A DNA stretch of 33,504 nt, taken from the NCBI GenBank assembly GCA_022821145.1, contig JAJEEE010000006.1, forward strand, positions 1-33,504, given 5' to 3'. Numbering within the stretch: the first letter of the stretch is position 1; every line of letters begins with the position of its first letter. The notes under the pieces are model-generated. The model searched no databases, was not told the DNA's origin, and saw nothing but the letters and a program-made list of their open reading frames with translations. Origin of the DNA: Acidobacteriota bacterium. GTDB taxonomy: Bacteria > Acidobacteriota > Terriglobia > 20CM-2-55-15. Of the stretch, positions 14,887 to 24,072 are shown piece after piece. A program made the translations under genes and the position numbers.

Positions 14887-17358
14887 TTGAGAGTATTCGT
14901 TTGCTGTTTCCTCCTGTGGGCCGGGCCGGCCGTCTTGGCCCAGGACTCCGGCTTCTTCACGGAGAACCCTCTCCAGGAACTCAAGGACGAAGTCGATCGG
15001 GTGCTCGCCGAGGCGGGGCTTCCGTTTTCGGAGGATCAGGATGGCCGCATCGCGTTGATGATCGACGAGAGACGGCGTGCGTCCGAGGAACTCTTCGGCA
15101 ATCTTCAAGACTTCGCCGACGGTCCGACCGACGGCCAACAGGCCGACCAGTTGAATTCGGCCATCGACTGGATTCGGGGAGAGTTCCTGGATCGTATCGG
15201 CGGCTACCTCACGGAAGGACAGGCCGCGGTCTGGGATGAATTCATCGGCGGGGGCGGATTGGGCGTTCTGCCGGCCAGCGAGACCGGATCCGCGGAGACC
15301 GACGATCAGACGCTGTACGTCCGGATTCGCGCCGACGCGTACACGGCCGAGGACGATGCGTATCGCTTGGGACGGAGTTCGAACGGAGACGGTTCGCGGA
15401 CCGAAGTGATCCAGCGCGGCGGCGCCGGGGCGTTTCACGGGAACGTGGAGTTTCTACTTCGGGACGATGCGTTGAACGCGCGCAATCCGTTCGCGAACAA
15501 CAAGCCGGATTCTCAGGAGCGACAGCTTCGCGTCGACGTGAGCGGTCCGGTGATCCGGAGGCGCCTGACTTCACGGCTCTTCTTCTTCCAGAACGAGTCG
15601 GAGAATGTCGACACCGTGCATGCGACGCTGCCCGAAGGTCTGTTCGACCTCGGGATCGTTCGACCCACAACGACCCGTTCCTTCGGGACCACCCACACGT
15701 TGCAAGTCGCCGAGTCTCATTCGCTCGACCTGACGGCCGAATACGCCACCGAAAAGGGGCGAAACCAGGGCGCCGGCGGCTTCACGCTTCTGGAGCAGGC
15801 CTATACGACCACCGGACGCGGCTGGAACGCTTCCGCGCGGCAATTCCTGGTCTTGTCCGGAAGCAGCCTGTTCGAGTCCCGATTCGCGATTTTCAGCGAC
15901 AGCAACGAAACGCTCCCGGTGACCGACGCCACGCGCGTCAACGTGCTGGACGCGTTCAACCGCGGCGGCGCCCAGAACCGTTCCGAAGCCGTGAACCGCA
16001 ACTACGAGTTCGACAGCATGTACACGCGCGTCGGAGAGCGGTGGACATTGAGAACGGGCGTCGAAGGCGTGTATCGGACCCGGCGTTCACTGGCCCGGGA
16101 CAACTTCGGAGGGACGTTCACGTTCTCCAGCCTCGAGGATTTCGAAGCGGGGCGGCCGGCCACCTACAGCGTCAATCAGGGCGATCCGCTCGTGGAGATC
16201 GACCAGATCGAAACCGCCATCTTCATGCAGCACGACGTCGCACTGACGCCCCAGTTCACTCTGATGCTGGGTTTGCGATATCTGACCCAGACGCACCTGG
16301 ACGACCACGACAACCTTGCGCCCCGCCTGTCCTTCGCATGGGGAATCACGCCCACCACCGTGCTCCGGGGCGGTGCGGCGGTTTTTCACCACACCTATGG
16401 CCTGAATGTCCGGGTCGCGCAGGAACGGCTGAACGGCATCCGGCAGTTCGAGACGATCGTCGACAACCCCTCGTTTCCCAATCCGTTTCAGGCTGGAACG
16501 ATCCGGGACACTTTCCCTTCGATTCGCGTGACCGGATCCGACCTCCAGGCGCCGTACGAAATCATCACGGGCATGCAACTGGAGAAGACCTTCGTCGCGA
16601 ACATGTTCGTGAACGTGAGCTACTACATGCGGACCGAGCTTCGGCGTCACAGGCTGCGGGACATCAACGCCCCGTTGCCGTCGTGCCTGGCGGCGCTTCC
16701 GGCCGGCTTGTCCGCCGGCGACGAAACGGCCTTCATTCAGGCCTGCCGGCCGACGGACCCCCGGAGCGGATCCATCCTGAGTCTGGAACCCACGGGAACC
16801 GAGGAGGAGCACCTCTTCAGGGTGAACTACCGGCAGCGGTTCAACCTGTTGAACGTTCAGGCCCGATACACGGCGACCCTGGCCTGGGCGGACACCGTGC
16901 CATCGAACAACAGCGGCATTCCGACCGACAGTTTCGACTTGTCCATCGACTGGGGTCGGACGCCGTTTCCCGTACACCGGCTCGAGACCACCTTCAATGC
17001 GGAACTCCCGCTGGGCGTCTTCCTGCTTGGACGCTATTCGGCCCGAAGCGGGCAGGGATACACGATTCTGACCGGCCGGGACGACAATCGGGATGGACGC
17101 GTGACGGACCGGCCGGCCGGAATCGAACGCAACACGGAGCGCGGCGAGGCGATCTACAGCGTCGACTTCAACATTTCCAAGGCGTTCTTCTTCGCGAACG
17201 GCTCGCAGAACGTCAACGTGTTCGCGAACATGAGCAACGCCTTCAACCGCCTGAACCCGGGAACGCCTTCGGGAGTATTGACTTCACCGAATTTCGGTCG
17301 AGCGACGAGCGCCCAGAATCCGCGCGAAATCGAGATGGGGATGCGGTACCAGTTCTGA
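14887..17358 (+). CDS. TonB-dependent-receptor-like (Oar-type) outer-membrane barrel with most of the plug missing
   Basis: The 823-residue protein starts at TTG 14887, supported by GAGG 7 bases upstream and by a good signal peptide (M-R-V-F-V-C-C-F-L-L-W, cleavage after A-V-L-A near 18). Residues about 20-130 are a charged, mostly helical region that is neither a carboxypeptidase-like domain nor a TonB plug. Only the end of a plug is recognisable (R-T-E-V-I-Q-R-G-G-A-G-A-F-H-G at about 170-184). After it the Oar-type barrel begins (R-D-D-A-L-N-A-R-N-P-F-A) and runs to the C-terminal R-Y-Q-F, a normal outer-membrane assembly signal. No TonB box is evident. Oar-like receptors take up large substrates through TonB; without a full plug, gating must differ or this is a channel or assembly partner. 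Confidence 0.75.
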   Translation: MRVFVCCFLLWAGPAVLAQDSGFFTENPLQELKDEVDRVLAEAGLPFSEDQDGRIALMIDERRRASEELFGNLQDFADGPTDGQQADQLNSAIDWIRGEFLDRIGGYLTEGQAAVWDEFIGGGGLGVLPASETGSAETDDQTLYVRIRADAYTAEDDAYRLGRSSNGDGSRTEVIQRGGAGAFHGNVEFLLRDDALNARNPFANNKPDSQERQLRVDVSGPVIRRRLTSRLFFFQNESENVDTVHATLPEGLFDLGIVRPTTTRSFGTTHTLQVAESHSLDLTAEYATEKGRNQGAGGFTLLEQAYTTTGRGWNASARQFLVLSGSSLFESRFAIFSDSNETLPVTDATRVNVLDAFNRGGAQNRSEAVNRNYEFDSMYTRVGERWTLRTGVEGVYRTRRSLARDNFGGTFTFSSLEDFEAGRPATYSVNQGDPLVEIDQIETAIFMQHDVALTPQFTLMLGLRYLTQTHLDDHDNLAPRLSFAWGITPTTVLRGGAAVFHHTYGLNVRVAQERLNGIRQFETIVDNPSFPNPFQAGTIRDTFPSIRVTGSDLQAPYEIITGMQLEKTFVANMFVNVSYYMRTELRRHRLRDINAPLPSCLAALPAGLSAGDETAFIQACRPTDPRSGSILSLEPTGTEEEHLFRVNYRQRFNLLNVQARYTATLAWADTVPSNNSGIPTDSFDLSIDWGRTPFPVHRLETTFNAELPLGVFLLGRYSARSGQGYTILTGRDDNRDGRVTDRPAGIERNTERGEAIYSVDFNISKAFFFANGSQNVNVFANMSNAFNRLNPGTPSGVLTSPNFGRATSAQNPREIEMGMRYQF

Positions 17359-17482
17359 GTTGTTCTTGGTGTTCGCCGCCCGGGCGTGGAATCGTCGTGG
17401 TCGACGGAGATGAAGTCGAGCGCGGTGGAATCCGCGTTTGCCGACTCTCTCCGCCTGTCCGAAACCGTCTCGGATTCGCGGG

Positions 17483-18655
17483 TCACGGCCCTTGTTTCGA
17501 GAAAACTTCCCCCGAAGCGAGCCGTTCGAGGAACCGCTCGAGCGAAAGTACGTCGATCGGCCCGTCCTTCAGCGTTCGCTCGCCCGTGTACACGCCGATT
17601 CCGGTCTGGATCACGCCGGACTCCAGAAGTTGTCGCATAGGCCTGCCGAATTCCCTGCGCCAGGCATCCGCGGCCTTGACTTCGATTCCGACGGCCCGCC
17701 TCCCGCGGGTCCAGATGAAGTCGACCTCCGTGCCGTTCGGCGTCCTCCAGTAGTAGATCTGTCCTCCGGCGTTGTGGTGCGCCATCGCCGAGCGCAGCTC
17801 GTGAAGCACCCAGGTTTCGATCAGGAAACCGCGTTCGGCCCGTTCCAGCGGCTCGCGCAAGCGGCCGGCGAGCGCGCGCGCGACGCCGGAATCGAAGAAA
17901 TAGAACTTCGGGCTTGCCGATTCCTTCACCTTGGCCCGCGGCCGCCACGCCGGTAGCCAGAAGCCGAGCAGCGTATCGACGAGGACGTCAAAAAAACCCT
18001 GCACGGTCGGCCGGGCCACCCCGGCATCGCGTGCGATACCCGCGACGTTGACGACCTGACCATTCATCAATGCCGCCACGCCGAGAAAACGGGCGAAGGA
18101 GTCCAACCGCCGGACCAGCCCTTCCTGCTGGATTTCCTCCCGGACGTAGTTGCTGACGTAGGCGTCGAGTATGTCGACGGCGTCGTCGGGTTCCGCGTGA
18201 ATCTGGGGCAGCAGCCCATAGCGAAGGATGCGATCACGGTCCACGTTCCCTCCCAGCTCCGCAGCCGTCAACGGAAAGAACTGGCGGTTGATCGCGCGTC
18301 CCGCGAGTAGATTGGCGTCTCCCCCCTTCAACTTCCGCGCGCTGGAACCGGAGAGGGCGAACCGGTACGCTCGGCGCCGCTCGGTCATGATGACCTGCAC
18401 CTCATCGAGCAGGAACGGAAGGCGCTGCACCTCGTCGAGGACGACCCAGCTGCCCCGCGGTTGCGATTCGATCTGCCGCCGGAACGTCTCGGGCTGCCGG
18501 GTCAGTTCCAGCACAAGATTCATACGCAGCAGGTCGAACCAGAGGGCATCGGGCAGGACAGTCCGCAGCCACGTCGTTTTCCCGGTCGCACGCGGGCCGA
18601 ACAGGAAGAACGAACGGTCGGGCAACTCGTATCGTCGAGTAAACATCACCAGCAT
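17483..18655 (-). CDS. AAA ATPase with C-terminal DUF4143 domain
   Basis: This 390-residue protein is of the AAA_14-DUF4143 type. Walker A is G-P-R-A-T-G-K-T-T (20-28), Walker B W-V-V-L-D-E-V-Q (about 70-77), and a sensor-like S-G-S-S-A-R-K follows near 102. A winged-helix region lies at about 195-240 (V-N-V-A-G-I-A-R-D-A-G-V-A-R-P-T-V). The C-terminal DUF4143 part has the nuclease-like pattern E-V-D-F-I-W, then G-I-E-V-K-A-A, near residues 310-330. The family is common in bacteria and archaea, with many lineage-specific copies; its role is unclear, possibly DNA-related. It is convergent with the barrel gene. It is preceded by an AT-rich promoter and palindrome and by a HigA-like regulator gene on the same strand. 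ATG 18646 (M-F-T-R-R-Y-E-L) is an alternative start. Confidence 0.85.
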   Translation of the reverse strand: MLVMFTRRYELPDRSFFLFGPRATGKTTWLRTVLPDALWFDLLRMNLVLELTRQPETFRRQIESQPRGSWVVLDEVQRLPFLLDEVQVIMTERRRAYRFALSGSSARKLKGGDANLLAGRAINRQFFPLTAAELGGNVDRDRILRYGLLPQIHAEPDDAVDILDAYVSNYVREEIQQEGLVRRLDSFARFLGVAALMNGQVVNVAGIARDAGVARPTVQGFFDVLVDTLLGFWLPAWRPRAKVKESASPKFYFFDSGVARALAGRLREPLERAERGFLIETWVLHELRSAMAHHNAGGQIYYWRTPNGTEVDFIWTRGRRAVGIEVKAADAWRREFGRPMRQLLESGVIQTGIGVYTGERTLKDGPIDVLSLERFLERLASGEVFSKQGP

Positions 18656-18702
18656 ATTAGCGGTAAATATGACGATAATATATACAACAAGCTTGACGCC
18701 AA
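18653..18702 (-). promoter_or_regulatory. Promoter and operator-like palindrome before the AAA/DUF4143 gene
   Basis: On the minus strand TTGGCG (18702-18697) and TATTAT (18680-18675) are 16 bases apart. A perfect inverted repeat, CATATT-N7-AATATG (18653-18671), covers the expected start site and the ATG. This AT-rich island stands out in a GC-rich region and is placed as a repressor site would be. The neighbouring HigA-like protein is the obvious candidate to bind it. Confidence 0.45.
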
Positions 18703-18798
18703 GGGCGGGCCTGGGGCCGGCGCGTCACTTGCTTGGGAATCGAACGTTGCCTATGGTGGCTGGCGCTCGCGGGACACCATACTTCAGATCGCGCCGCC

Positions 18799-19125
18799 TC
18801 ACCCGCGCCGGTAGTCCTCGGCGATGCCCGAGAGCACGACCGGAGGACGATCCGGAAATTCGGCCACGAGCGACAGGTTGCCTCCCATCGCCTCCACGGT
18901 CCTGCGCAGCGTCGACAGCAGCAGGTCGCTGCGCTTCTCCAGCCGCGAGACGCTGTCCTGCGTGATCCCGAGCTTCCTGGCCACTCGAACCTGCGTCAGC
19001 TTGCGGGCCTTGCGCAGCTCGCCGAGCGTCGTTTCCTCGGCAATCAGCTCCGCCGCGCGGGAACGGACCTTCTTGCGCTGAGCCGCGCTCAGCTTCTGGA
19101 TGATGTCGTTCACGTTCGTCGGCAT
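18799..19125 (-). CDS. XRE-family helix-turn-helix protein, HigA-antitoxin-like (no toxin partner seen)
   Basis: This 108-residue protein has an N-terminal helical region (1-35) and a classic XRE helix-turn-helix at about 37-70 (L-R-K-A-R-K-L-T-Q, G-I-T-Q-D-S-V-S-R-L-E-K-R-S-D). The tail, L-S-T-L-R-R-T-V-E-A-M-G-G then L-V-A-E-F-P-D-R-P-P, matches antitoxins of the HigA type paired with Gp49-like HigB toxins. Such toxins normally sit directly upstream, but only 81 bp separate this start from the end of the ADOP permease gene and no toxin is encoded there or downstream. The start has GGAAGG at good spacing. It may be a solitary regulator, acting on itself or on the AAA/DUF4143 gene 143 bp downstream. 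Confidence 0.8.
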   Translation of the reverse strand: MPTNVNDIIQKLSAAQRKKVRSRAAELIAEETTLGELRKARKLTQVRVARKLGITQDSVSRLEKRSDLLLSTLRRTVEAMGGNLSLVAEFPDRPPVVLSGIAEDYRRG

Positions 19126-19206
19126 GCCACTTCCCTTCCGGCCTCGGACGGGCGTAGGTGCGCGTCGACGCGCTCATCCGCCCGGCGGATCGGCCGCCGC
19201 GCCACG

Positions 19207-21609
19207 TCATTCGTGCCGCAGTGCGGCCGTCGGGTTGAGCCGGCTGGCCCGGAGAGCGGGACCTGCGCACGCCGCCAGGATCACCACCAGAATGAAGGCG
19301 CAGGCGGCGGCGTAGGTTCGCACGTCATTCGTCGCGACCACGAACGTGTACGCGGCGAAACTGTTCCGCAACGCGTAGGCCACGCCCAGTCCGATCAGCA
19401 TGCCGATTGCGACCTGCGGCAGGACCCGGCGGAACACCTGTTCGAACACGTGCCGTCGAGAGGCGCCGAGCGCCATCCGGACACCGAACTCGGGCGTCCG
19501 GCGTCCTACGAGGTGCGACAGGACCGTATACACGCCGACGCCGGCGAGCGGGAACGCAATCCCGGCGAACGCGGCATGCAGCCATGTCCGGAAGCGCTCC
19601 CCGGCGTTGCGGGCCGCCATGCGTTCCGTGATCGTCGTGGTTTGGATCCGGGCCGTCGGTTCGACGGATCCGACGATCTGGCCGACCGTTTGCGGGGACG
19701 CCGGCGTCCTCGCGACCACGAACGCGCTCGCCGGTCTCAACCCGGAGACTCGATTCGGGAGCATCATGCCGGACGGCAGGTAGAGCGCAGCGCTACGCCG
19801 CTCGTTTATGTCACTGGATCGATAGTCCCCGGCGACCCCGATCACGGTCAGATCGACGGCCTCGCCCCCCCGGTCCCACGTCAGGAGGCGCCCGACGGGG
19901 TTCTCGCCGGGGAACAGATCCCTGACGACGGATTCGCTGATCACGGCCACGGGCAAGGCGTCCCGGTCCTCCTCGGGCGTGAACGTGCGTCCGCTCAAGA
20001 GGGGGATTCCCATTGTTTCGAAGTAATCGGGCGAAACGGCGTTACGGTCACGGGAAACGCTCGCCAATTCCCGCCGATTCCCCTCGGCATCCACCGTCGA
20101 GACGGCCGCGCCGGTGCTCAGGAACATCGGCAGGTGCGTGCTGACGGCCGCCGACTCGACGTTGTCCACGGATCCGAGGCGTTCGAGGATGTCGGAGAAC
20201 AGCGCCGCGAATTCGGCGCCCTGGTACGCCGGCGGTGTCGCGACCTGGACGACGACGACATCGCGGTCGAATCCCATGTCCACGTTGCTGATCTGCCGGA
20301 AGTTGTGGATCAGCAGCCCGGCCGCGAACGTCAGGACCAGAGCCGTTCCGGTTTGGACCGCGGTCAACGCGTCCTGAAAGACCCGGTATTTCCGGTCGGA
20401 GACGAAGCCCCTCGACGAACCGTGGCGCGTTCGTTGAACGTTCGGGCGCGAGGCGCCGAGCGCCGGCAGCAGCCCGATCAACACCGCCGCGGCCAGGGAC
20501 AGGCCGATCGAGAAGGCCAGGACACGCACGTCGGGCTGGAGGTCGAGCCTGCGCGGAAGGGGGGTGTTCGCCAGCACGATCCGAGTCAACGTGACGGCCA
20601 TCGCCGTACCGAGTAGCCCCCCGCAAAGGCCCAGCGCAACAGACCGGGTCAGCATGAACCGGACAAGCTGGCCGCGCGTCGCTCCGATCGCGGAGCGGAC
20701 GGCCATGGAACCCTCGAACCGCGGCAGGCACGCCAACTCGAAACCGGCCACGTTGGCGACACCGATGAGCAGCACCGCCAGGACCGCCGCGAAGAACACC
20801 AGGATGGTCGTACGTTCGGAGCCGCTGCTGTAGAGGCTCGCGACGGGATCCATCCGGAACGTCCGGCCCACCATCCGCTCGCCGCTGGCCGATGCGACCG
20901 CCCCCTGGATCACGGCCAGTTCGGCGCGCGCTTCGTCGATCGTCGTACCGGGGCCGAGCCGCGCGAAGATCGTAATGGGCAGCGGAACGGACGATACGCC
21001 GCCGTCTCCCAGCGGCATCCAGATGGCCTCGGGTTCTTCCAGCGTCACTGGCGACCGGAAGTCTGGCGGGAGAACACCGACGATCTCGACGGGCGGAATA
21101 TTCCAGAGTCGGACCGTCCGGCCGATGACATCGGGGGCGCCGCCGAAGCGGCTCTTCCAGAACGCGTCATTGATCAACGCGACCGGTGGTGCCCCAGGGC
21201 GTTCGTCCGCCGGGACGAAAGCACGTCCCAATTGCGGCTGGACGCCCAGCACGTCGCCGAGGAAGTTCGCCGATGCGCGCGCCACGTGTTGCTGGCTGAC
21301 GGCGTCGCCGGCTTCGACAACCTGGGGCTGCCGCCCCGGCATGACCCCCCCGATCGAGGGCATGTTCCGGCTTTCCTCCCGCAGCGCCAGCAGCGATCGG
21401 ACGTTGGTCATGTTGGGAGGAATTTCGTTCTCGATCGTTACGATGCCATCGGCGTCGGCGAAGGGAACGGGTTCGAGAAAGACGCCGTTGACGATGGTGA
21501 AGACCGTCGTGTTGGCGCCGATCGCGATCGCCATGATCATGACGATCAGGCTCGTGGCGCCGGGGTGTGCCCACAACGTCCGAAGCGCATAGCGAAAATC
21601 CGCGAACAT
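19207..21609 (-). CDS. ADOP-family ABC transporter permease (second copy, orphan)
   Basis: This 800-residue protein has the duplicated MacB/FtsX layout. The first helix is at about 20-45 (I-M-A-I-A-I-G-A-N-T-T-V-F), with a periplasmic core to about 260 and three helices to about 410. The second half has a helix near 435 (A-L-V-L-T-F-A-A-G-L-L-I), a periplasmic core at about 470-665 and three helices to the end, closing in N-P-T-A-A-L-R-H-E. ATG 21609 has GAGGAG 9 bases upstream and gives the standard M-F-A-D-F-R-Y-A-L start; the open frame beyond it is not coding. It has no ATPase neighbour. It is clearly diverged from the other ADOP gene in this window and is on the opposite strand, so it is not a recent duplicate. 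Confidence 0.85.
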   Translation of the reverse strand: MFADFRYALRTLWAHPGATSLIVMIMAIAIGANTTVFTIVNGVFLEPVPFADADGIVTIENEIPPNMTNVRSLLALREESRNMPSIGGVMPGRQPQVVEAGDAVSQQHVARASANFLGDVLGVQPQLGRAFVPADERPGAPPVALINDAFWKSRFGGAPDVIGRTVRLWNIPPVEIVGVLPPDFRSPVTLEEPEAIWMPLGDGGVSSVPLPITIFARLGPGTTIDEARAELAVIQGAVASASGERMVGRTFRMDPVASLYSSGSERTTILVFFAAVLAVLLIGVANVAGFELACLPRFEGSMAVRSAIGATRGQLVRFMLTRSVALGLCGGLLGTAMAVTLTRIVLANTPLPRRLDLQPDVRVLAFSIGLSLAAAVLIGLLPALGASRPNVQRTRHGSSRGFVSDRKYRVFQDALTAVQTGTALVLTFAAGLLIHNFRQISNVDMGFDRDVVVVQVATPPAYQGAEFAALFSDILERLGSVDNVESAAVSTHLPMFLSTGAAVSTVDAEGNRRELASVSRDRNAVSPDYFETMGIPLLSGRTFTPEEDRDALPVAVISESVVRDLFPGENPVGRLLTWDRGGEAVDLTVIGVAGDYRSSDINERRSAALYLPSGMMLPNRVSGLRPASAFVVARTPASPQTVGQIVGSVEPTARIQTTTITERMAARNAGERFRTWLHAAFAGIAFPLAGVGVYTVLSHLVGRRTPEFGVRMALGASRRHVFEQVFRRVLPQVAIGMLIGLGVAYALRNSFAAYTFVVATNDVRTYAAACAFILVVILAACAGPALRASRLNPTAALRHE

Positions 21610-21663
21610 GGGCTCGTTCTCCTCGGGAGGTACGGTCCTCGACACGAACTCGGTGCAGTTTAA

Positions 21664-22170
21664 TCCTTCGGGCACGCCGATCTTGCCAAAAAGACGCCGC
21701 GAACCCGTGCCGTCGGACCGCCGCCGGAGAACTACGACAACGTAGAGGCGTTGCACGTGGCCGGCAACGTCTACACGATCGCCGGCGCGGGCGGCAACAT
21801 CGTGGCGTCCATCGGTGGAGACGGCGTCGTGATCGTCAATTCCGGACCGGCCGACGCGGCGGCGAACGTGCTGGCGGAGATCGAGGCCGCCGCCCGGACG
21901 ATCCGGCCGCCCGAGAGGCCGGACTCGGCATCGCCGTTCGCCAGCACGTGGCAGGCGACGCATGCCTTCGCCGAACCCAGGATCCGGCGGATCCTCAACA
22001 CGAACGACACCCCCCACAACGTCGGCGGCAACGAGGCGATCCCGCAGTCGCCGACGTTCGCCCCGTTTGGTCATCAGGAACCGCGAACGTGTCACCAGCG
22101 CGACGAAGTGGCGCCCCTGCCCACGAACCTGGTGCCATGGCTCCGAACCCGGCCACGCGAGGCGCTCGCG
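21664..22170 (+). pseudogene. Decayed MBL-fold metallo-hydrolase, N-terminal remnant
   Basis: Translation around 21700-22060 gives the start of an exported metallo-beta-lactamase-fold protein: V-A-G-N-V-Y-T-I-A-G-A-G-G-N-I, G-G-D-G-V-V-I-V-N-S-G and I-R-R-I-L-N-T, then V-G-G-N-E-A-I. Between the last two, where the family has its metal-binding D/H cluster (P-D-H or H-x-H-x-D-H), the sequence reads N-D-T-P-H-N, so the metal ligands are lost. There is no start codon or signal peptide in frame, as a stop lies at 21661. Around 22065 the similarity moves to another frame (V-I-R-N-R-E-R-V-T), a frameshift. Family similarity fades after about 22170. It faces the ADOP permease gene head to head and fills what is otherwise a 636-bp gap. 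Confidence 0.55.
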
Positions 22171-22245
22171 GGCAAGGGGCACGGTCTGCCGCGTTCCGAA
22201 TCGGCAGGAAACGGTCTTTGGCCTGTCCTTGGGGACTGCGGCGGC

Positions 22246-24021
22246 TCAGCGAATCACGCGCACTTCCGCGCTCTCGCGCCCGTTCTCGCCGACGCGCACG
22301 AGCCGGCCCCGGCTCTCGATTCCGGCGATGTACTCGGGATCCAGCCAGGCATTGGCCTCGACGCGCTCCCAGGCGAAAACCCGGTACTCGCCGGGCGCGA
22401 TCGCGTCGAAGCTCAGAAAACCGCGTTCGTCCGTCCAACCCGTTCGATAGAGATAGGGTCGATGCCGCCGCGCCGGGTCGGGAACGGCGACGACGAAGAT
22501 CCCGTCCGCAGGGATGGCCGCATCGTCGACCTGGATCGTCAGAGTGCTCGATGACCGGGCGAGGGTGATCTCGAGCGGTTGGGACACCCAACTCCGGTCG
22601 ATCCGAAACGCGGCGTCCAGCGCATCGATTCCGCCCATCCGCGCCGACTCCACGTACCAACCCGCCGGAAGCCCGGCCGGCATCCCGCCGCTCAACTCCG
22701 TGACCACGAGGCGATAGTCGCCCTCGGGCACGTGCGTGATGGTGAACGCGCCGTCCTCGTCCACCTCGGCCGGCGGCGGCATGTTCGACGAAAGGCCCAG
22801 CCCCCGGATCGCGACCCAGCTCCCGTGGGGCGGCGTTCCTCCATCGCCCGCTTCAACCGTGCCCGAGACGGTCATCGCCTCGGGTACGATCACGAGGTCT
22901 TCCACGTCCTCGTTGATGACGGTCACCTCCACGTGGGCGACCAGCCGGTCCGGGTCGGTGGTGGGAATCACGGGCAACGGCAGGGGAGTCCGGTCCGGAC
23001 GCGGCGGCGGCGCGAACCCCGCCGGCTCGTTGGTCGAGAGGATCACGTTGACGTCATAGTTCCCGGGCGCGAGGTTTCCGAATTCGAACGTGCCGTCGTC
23101 GGCCAGATCCCGGCATTCGGAAATCTCCGCCGTCCTCGATGACACGGTGACGACCGTCGGGCGGCGGCCCAGCGGCGTCGGATCGATGACGGCGCCGCGA
23201 ATGGCAAACGCTCGTTCCTCCAGCATGACGATCTCGACGTACCGCTCGCTTCCGTGGCCGACGTCGACCCGAGCCGCCTGACGCGGATCGGACGTGTTCG
23301 GATAGTAGGTCGGCGCGTAAGGGTCTCCGCATTGAGGAGCCCCGGGAGTTCCTCGGGTGCTGATGGCCCTCTGAGCCGCCAGTGGCAGCCTTCGGAAGTC
23401 GTCGCTGTCTCGAAGCCTGGCCAGGGCATCGTTCCGCTCGACGTCGGAGGGACGGCTTGCCTGGACGATGTATCGCCCGGGACGCAGGCCAGCGAGGCGA
23501 AACTCGCCCTGCTCGTTCGCGGTCGCGAATTGCAGCAGCTCCCACCTCCACGCTTGTCCCAAGGTGTCGTACTGGTAGCGCAACGCCGACACCGGCGAAT
23601 TCGCCACGGCCTGCCGCTCCAGGTCGAGCACCGTTCCGGCGATCACGCCGTCCCTGCCCAACCGGAGCGTCAATCCCGTCACGCTCTGGCCGGACGCGAT
23701 GGCGACGGATCGCGTCGTTCGTCCGACATAGTCCTCGGTGACGTCCACATGACCGTCCAGCCGCGCGTTGAGGCCGTACTGGCCCGGTTCGACGGCGGAG
23801 AATAGAAACGCCCCGTCGCCGTCCGTGACGGTCGTCGAGACCTCTCGTTCGATCAGGTTCCCGCGTTGGATCCTGCCGATCAATTCCACCTCGGCATTCG
23901 CAGTCGGCGCGTTCGTCGCGACGTCCACCACAACCCCGCCGATCGACGCGGGCCGTGACACCTGCGCCACGGCGCTGAGCGGCAACGAGACTCCGATCGC
24001 CACAAGAAGAAGCGTCGTCAT
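22246..24021 (-). CDS. Secreted multi-domain carboxypeptidase-regulatory-like (Ig-fold) protein
   Basis: The protein is 591 residues with a signal peptide (hydrophobic 4-17, cleavage after A-V-A near 20). It contains about five carboxypeptidase-regulatory-like beta-sandwich repeats, marked by phrases such as G-G-V-V-V-D and D-G-A-F-L-F-S-A-V-E-P-G-Q-Y (about 25-90), G-E-F-R-L-A-G-L-R-P-G-R-Y (about 170-185), G-T-F-E-F-G-N-L-A-P-G-N-Y (near 310), G-A-F-T-I-T-H-V-P-E-G-D-Y (near 425) and G-F-L-S-F-D-A-I-A-P-G-E-Y (near 540). No catalytic peptidase domain or barrel follows. It probably acts as a surface or periplasmic binding module. ATG 24021 has GGAGG 5 bases upstream; a GTG at 24027 overlaps that Shine-Dalgarno sequence and is unlikely. 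It is third in the MFS-ThuA operon, 51 bp after the previous stop. Confidence 0.8.
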   Translation of the reverse strand: MTTLLLVAIGVSLPLSAVAQVSRPASIGGVVVDVATNAPTANAEVELIGRIQRGNLIEREVSTTVTDGDGAFLFSAVEPGQYGLNARLDGHVDVTEDYVGRTTRSVAIASGQSVTGLTLRLGRDGVIAGTVLDLERQAVANSPVSALRYQYDTLGQAWRWELLQFATANEQGEFRLAGLRPGRYIVQASRPSDVERNDALARLRDSDDFRRLPLAAQRAISTRGTPGAPQCGDPYAPTYYPNTSDPRQAARVDVGHGSERYVEIVMLEERAFAIRGAVIDPTPLGRRPTVVTVSSRTAEISECRDLADDGTFEFGNLAPGNYDVNVILSTNEPAGFAPPPRPDRTPLPLPVIPTTDPDRLVAHVEVTVINEDVEDLVIVPEAMTVSGTVEAGDGGTPPHGSWVAIRGLGLSSNMPPPAEVDEDGAFTITHVPEGDYRLVVTELSGGMPAGLPAGWYVESARMGGIDALDAAFRIDRSWVSQPLEITLARSSSTLTIQVDDAAIPADGIFVVAVPDPARRHRPYLYRTGWTDERGFLSFDAIAPGEYRVFAWERVEANAWLDPEYIAGIESRGRLVRVGENGRESAEVRVIR

Positions 24022-24072
24022 GGTCACCTCCCAAGTACCGGAGGACGCGCGTCCGGCATGCGTTGTCCCCGT

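Noticed and set aside
18733-20616. A 627-codon plus-strand open frame opposite the second ADOP permease
   Set aside because: It has no domain and is histidine/arginine/glycine-rich, typical of an antisense shadow; the ADOP frame is unmistakable.
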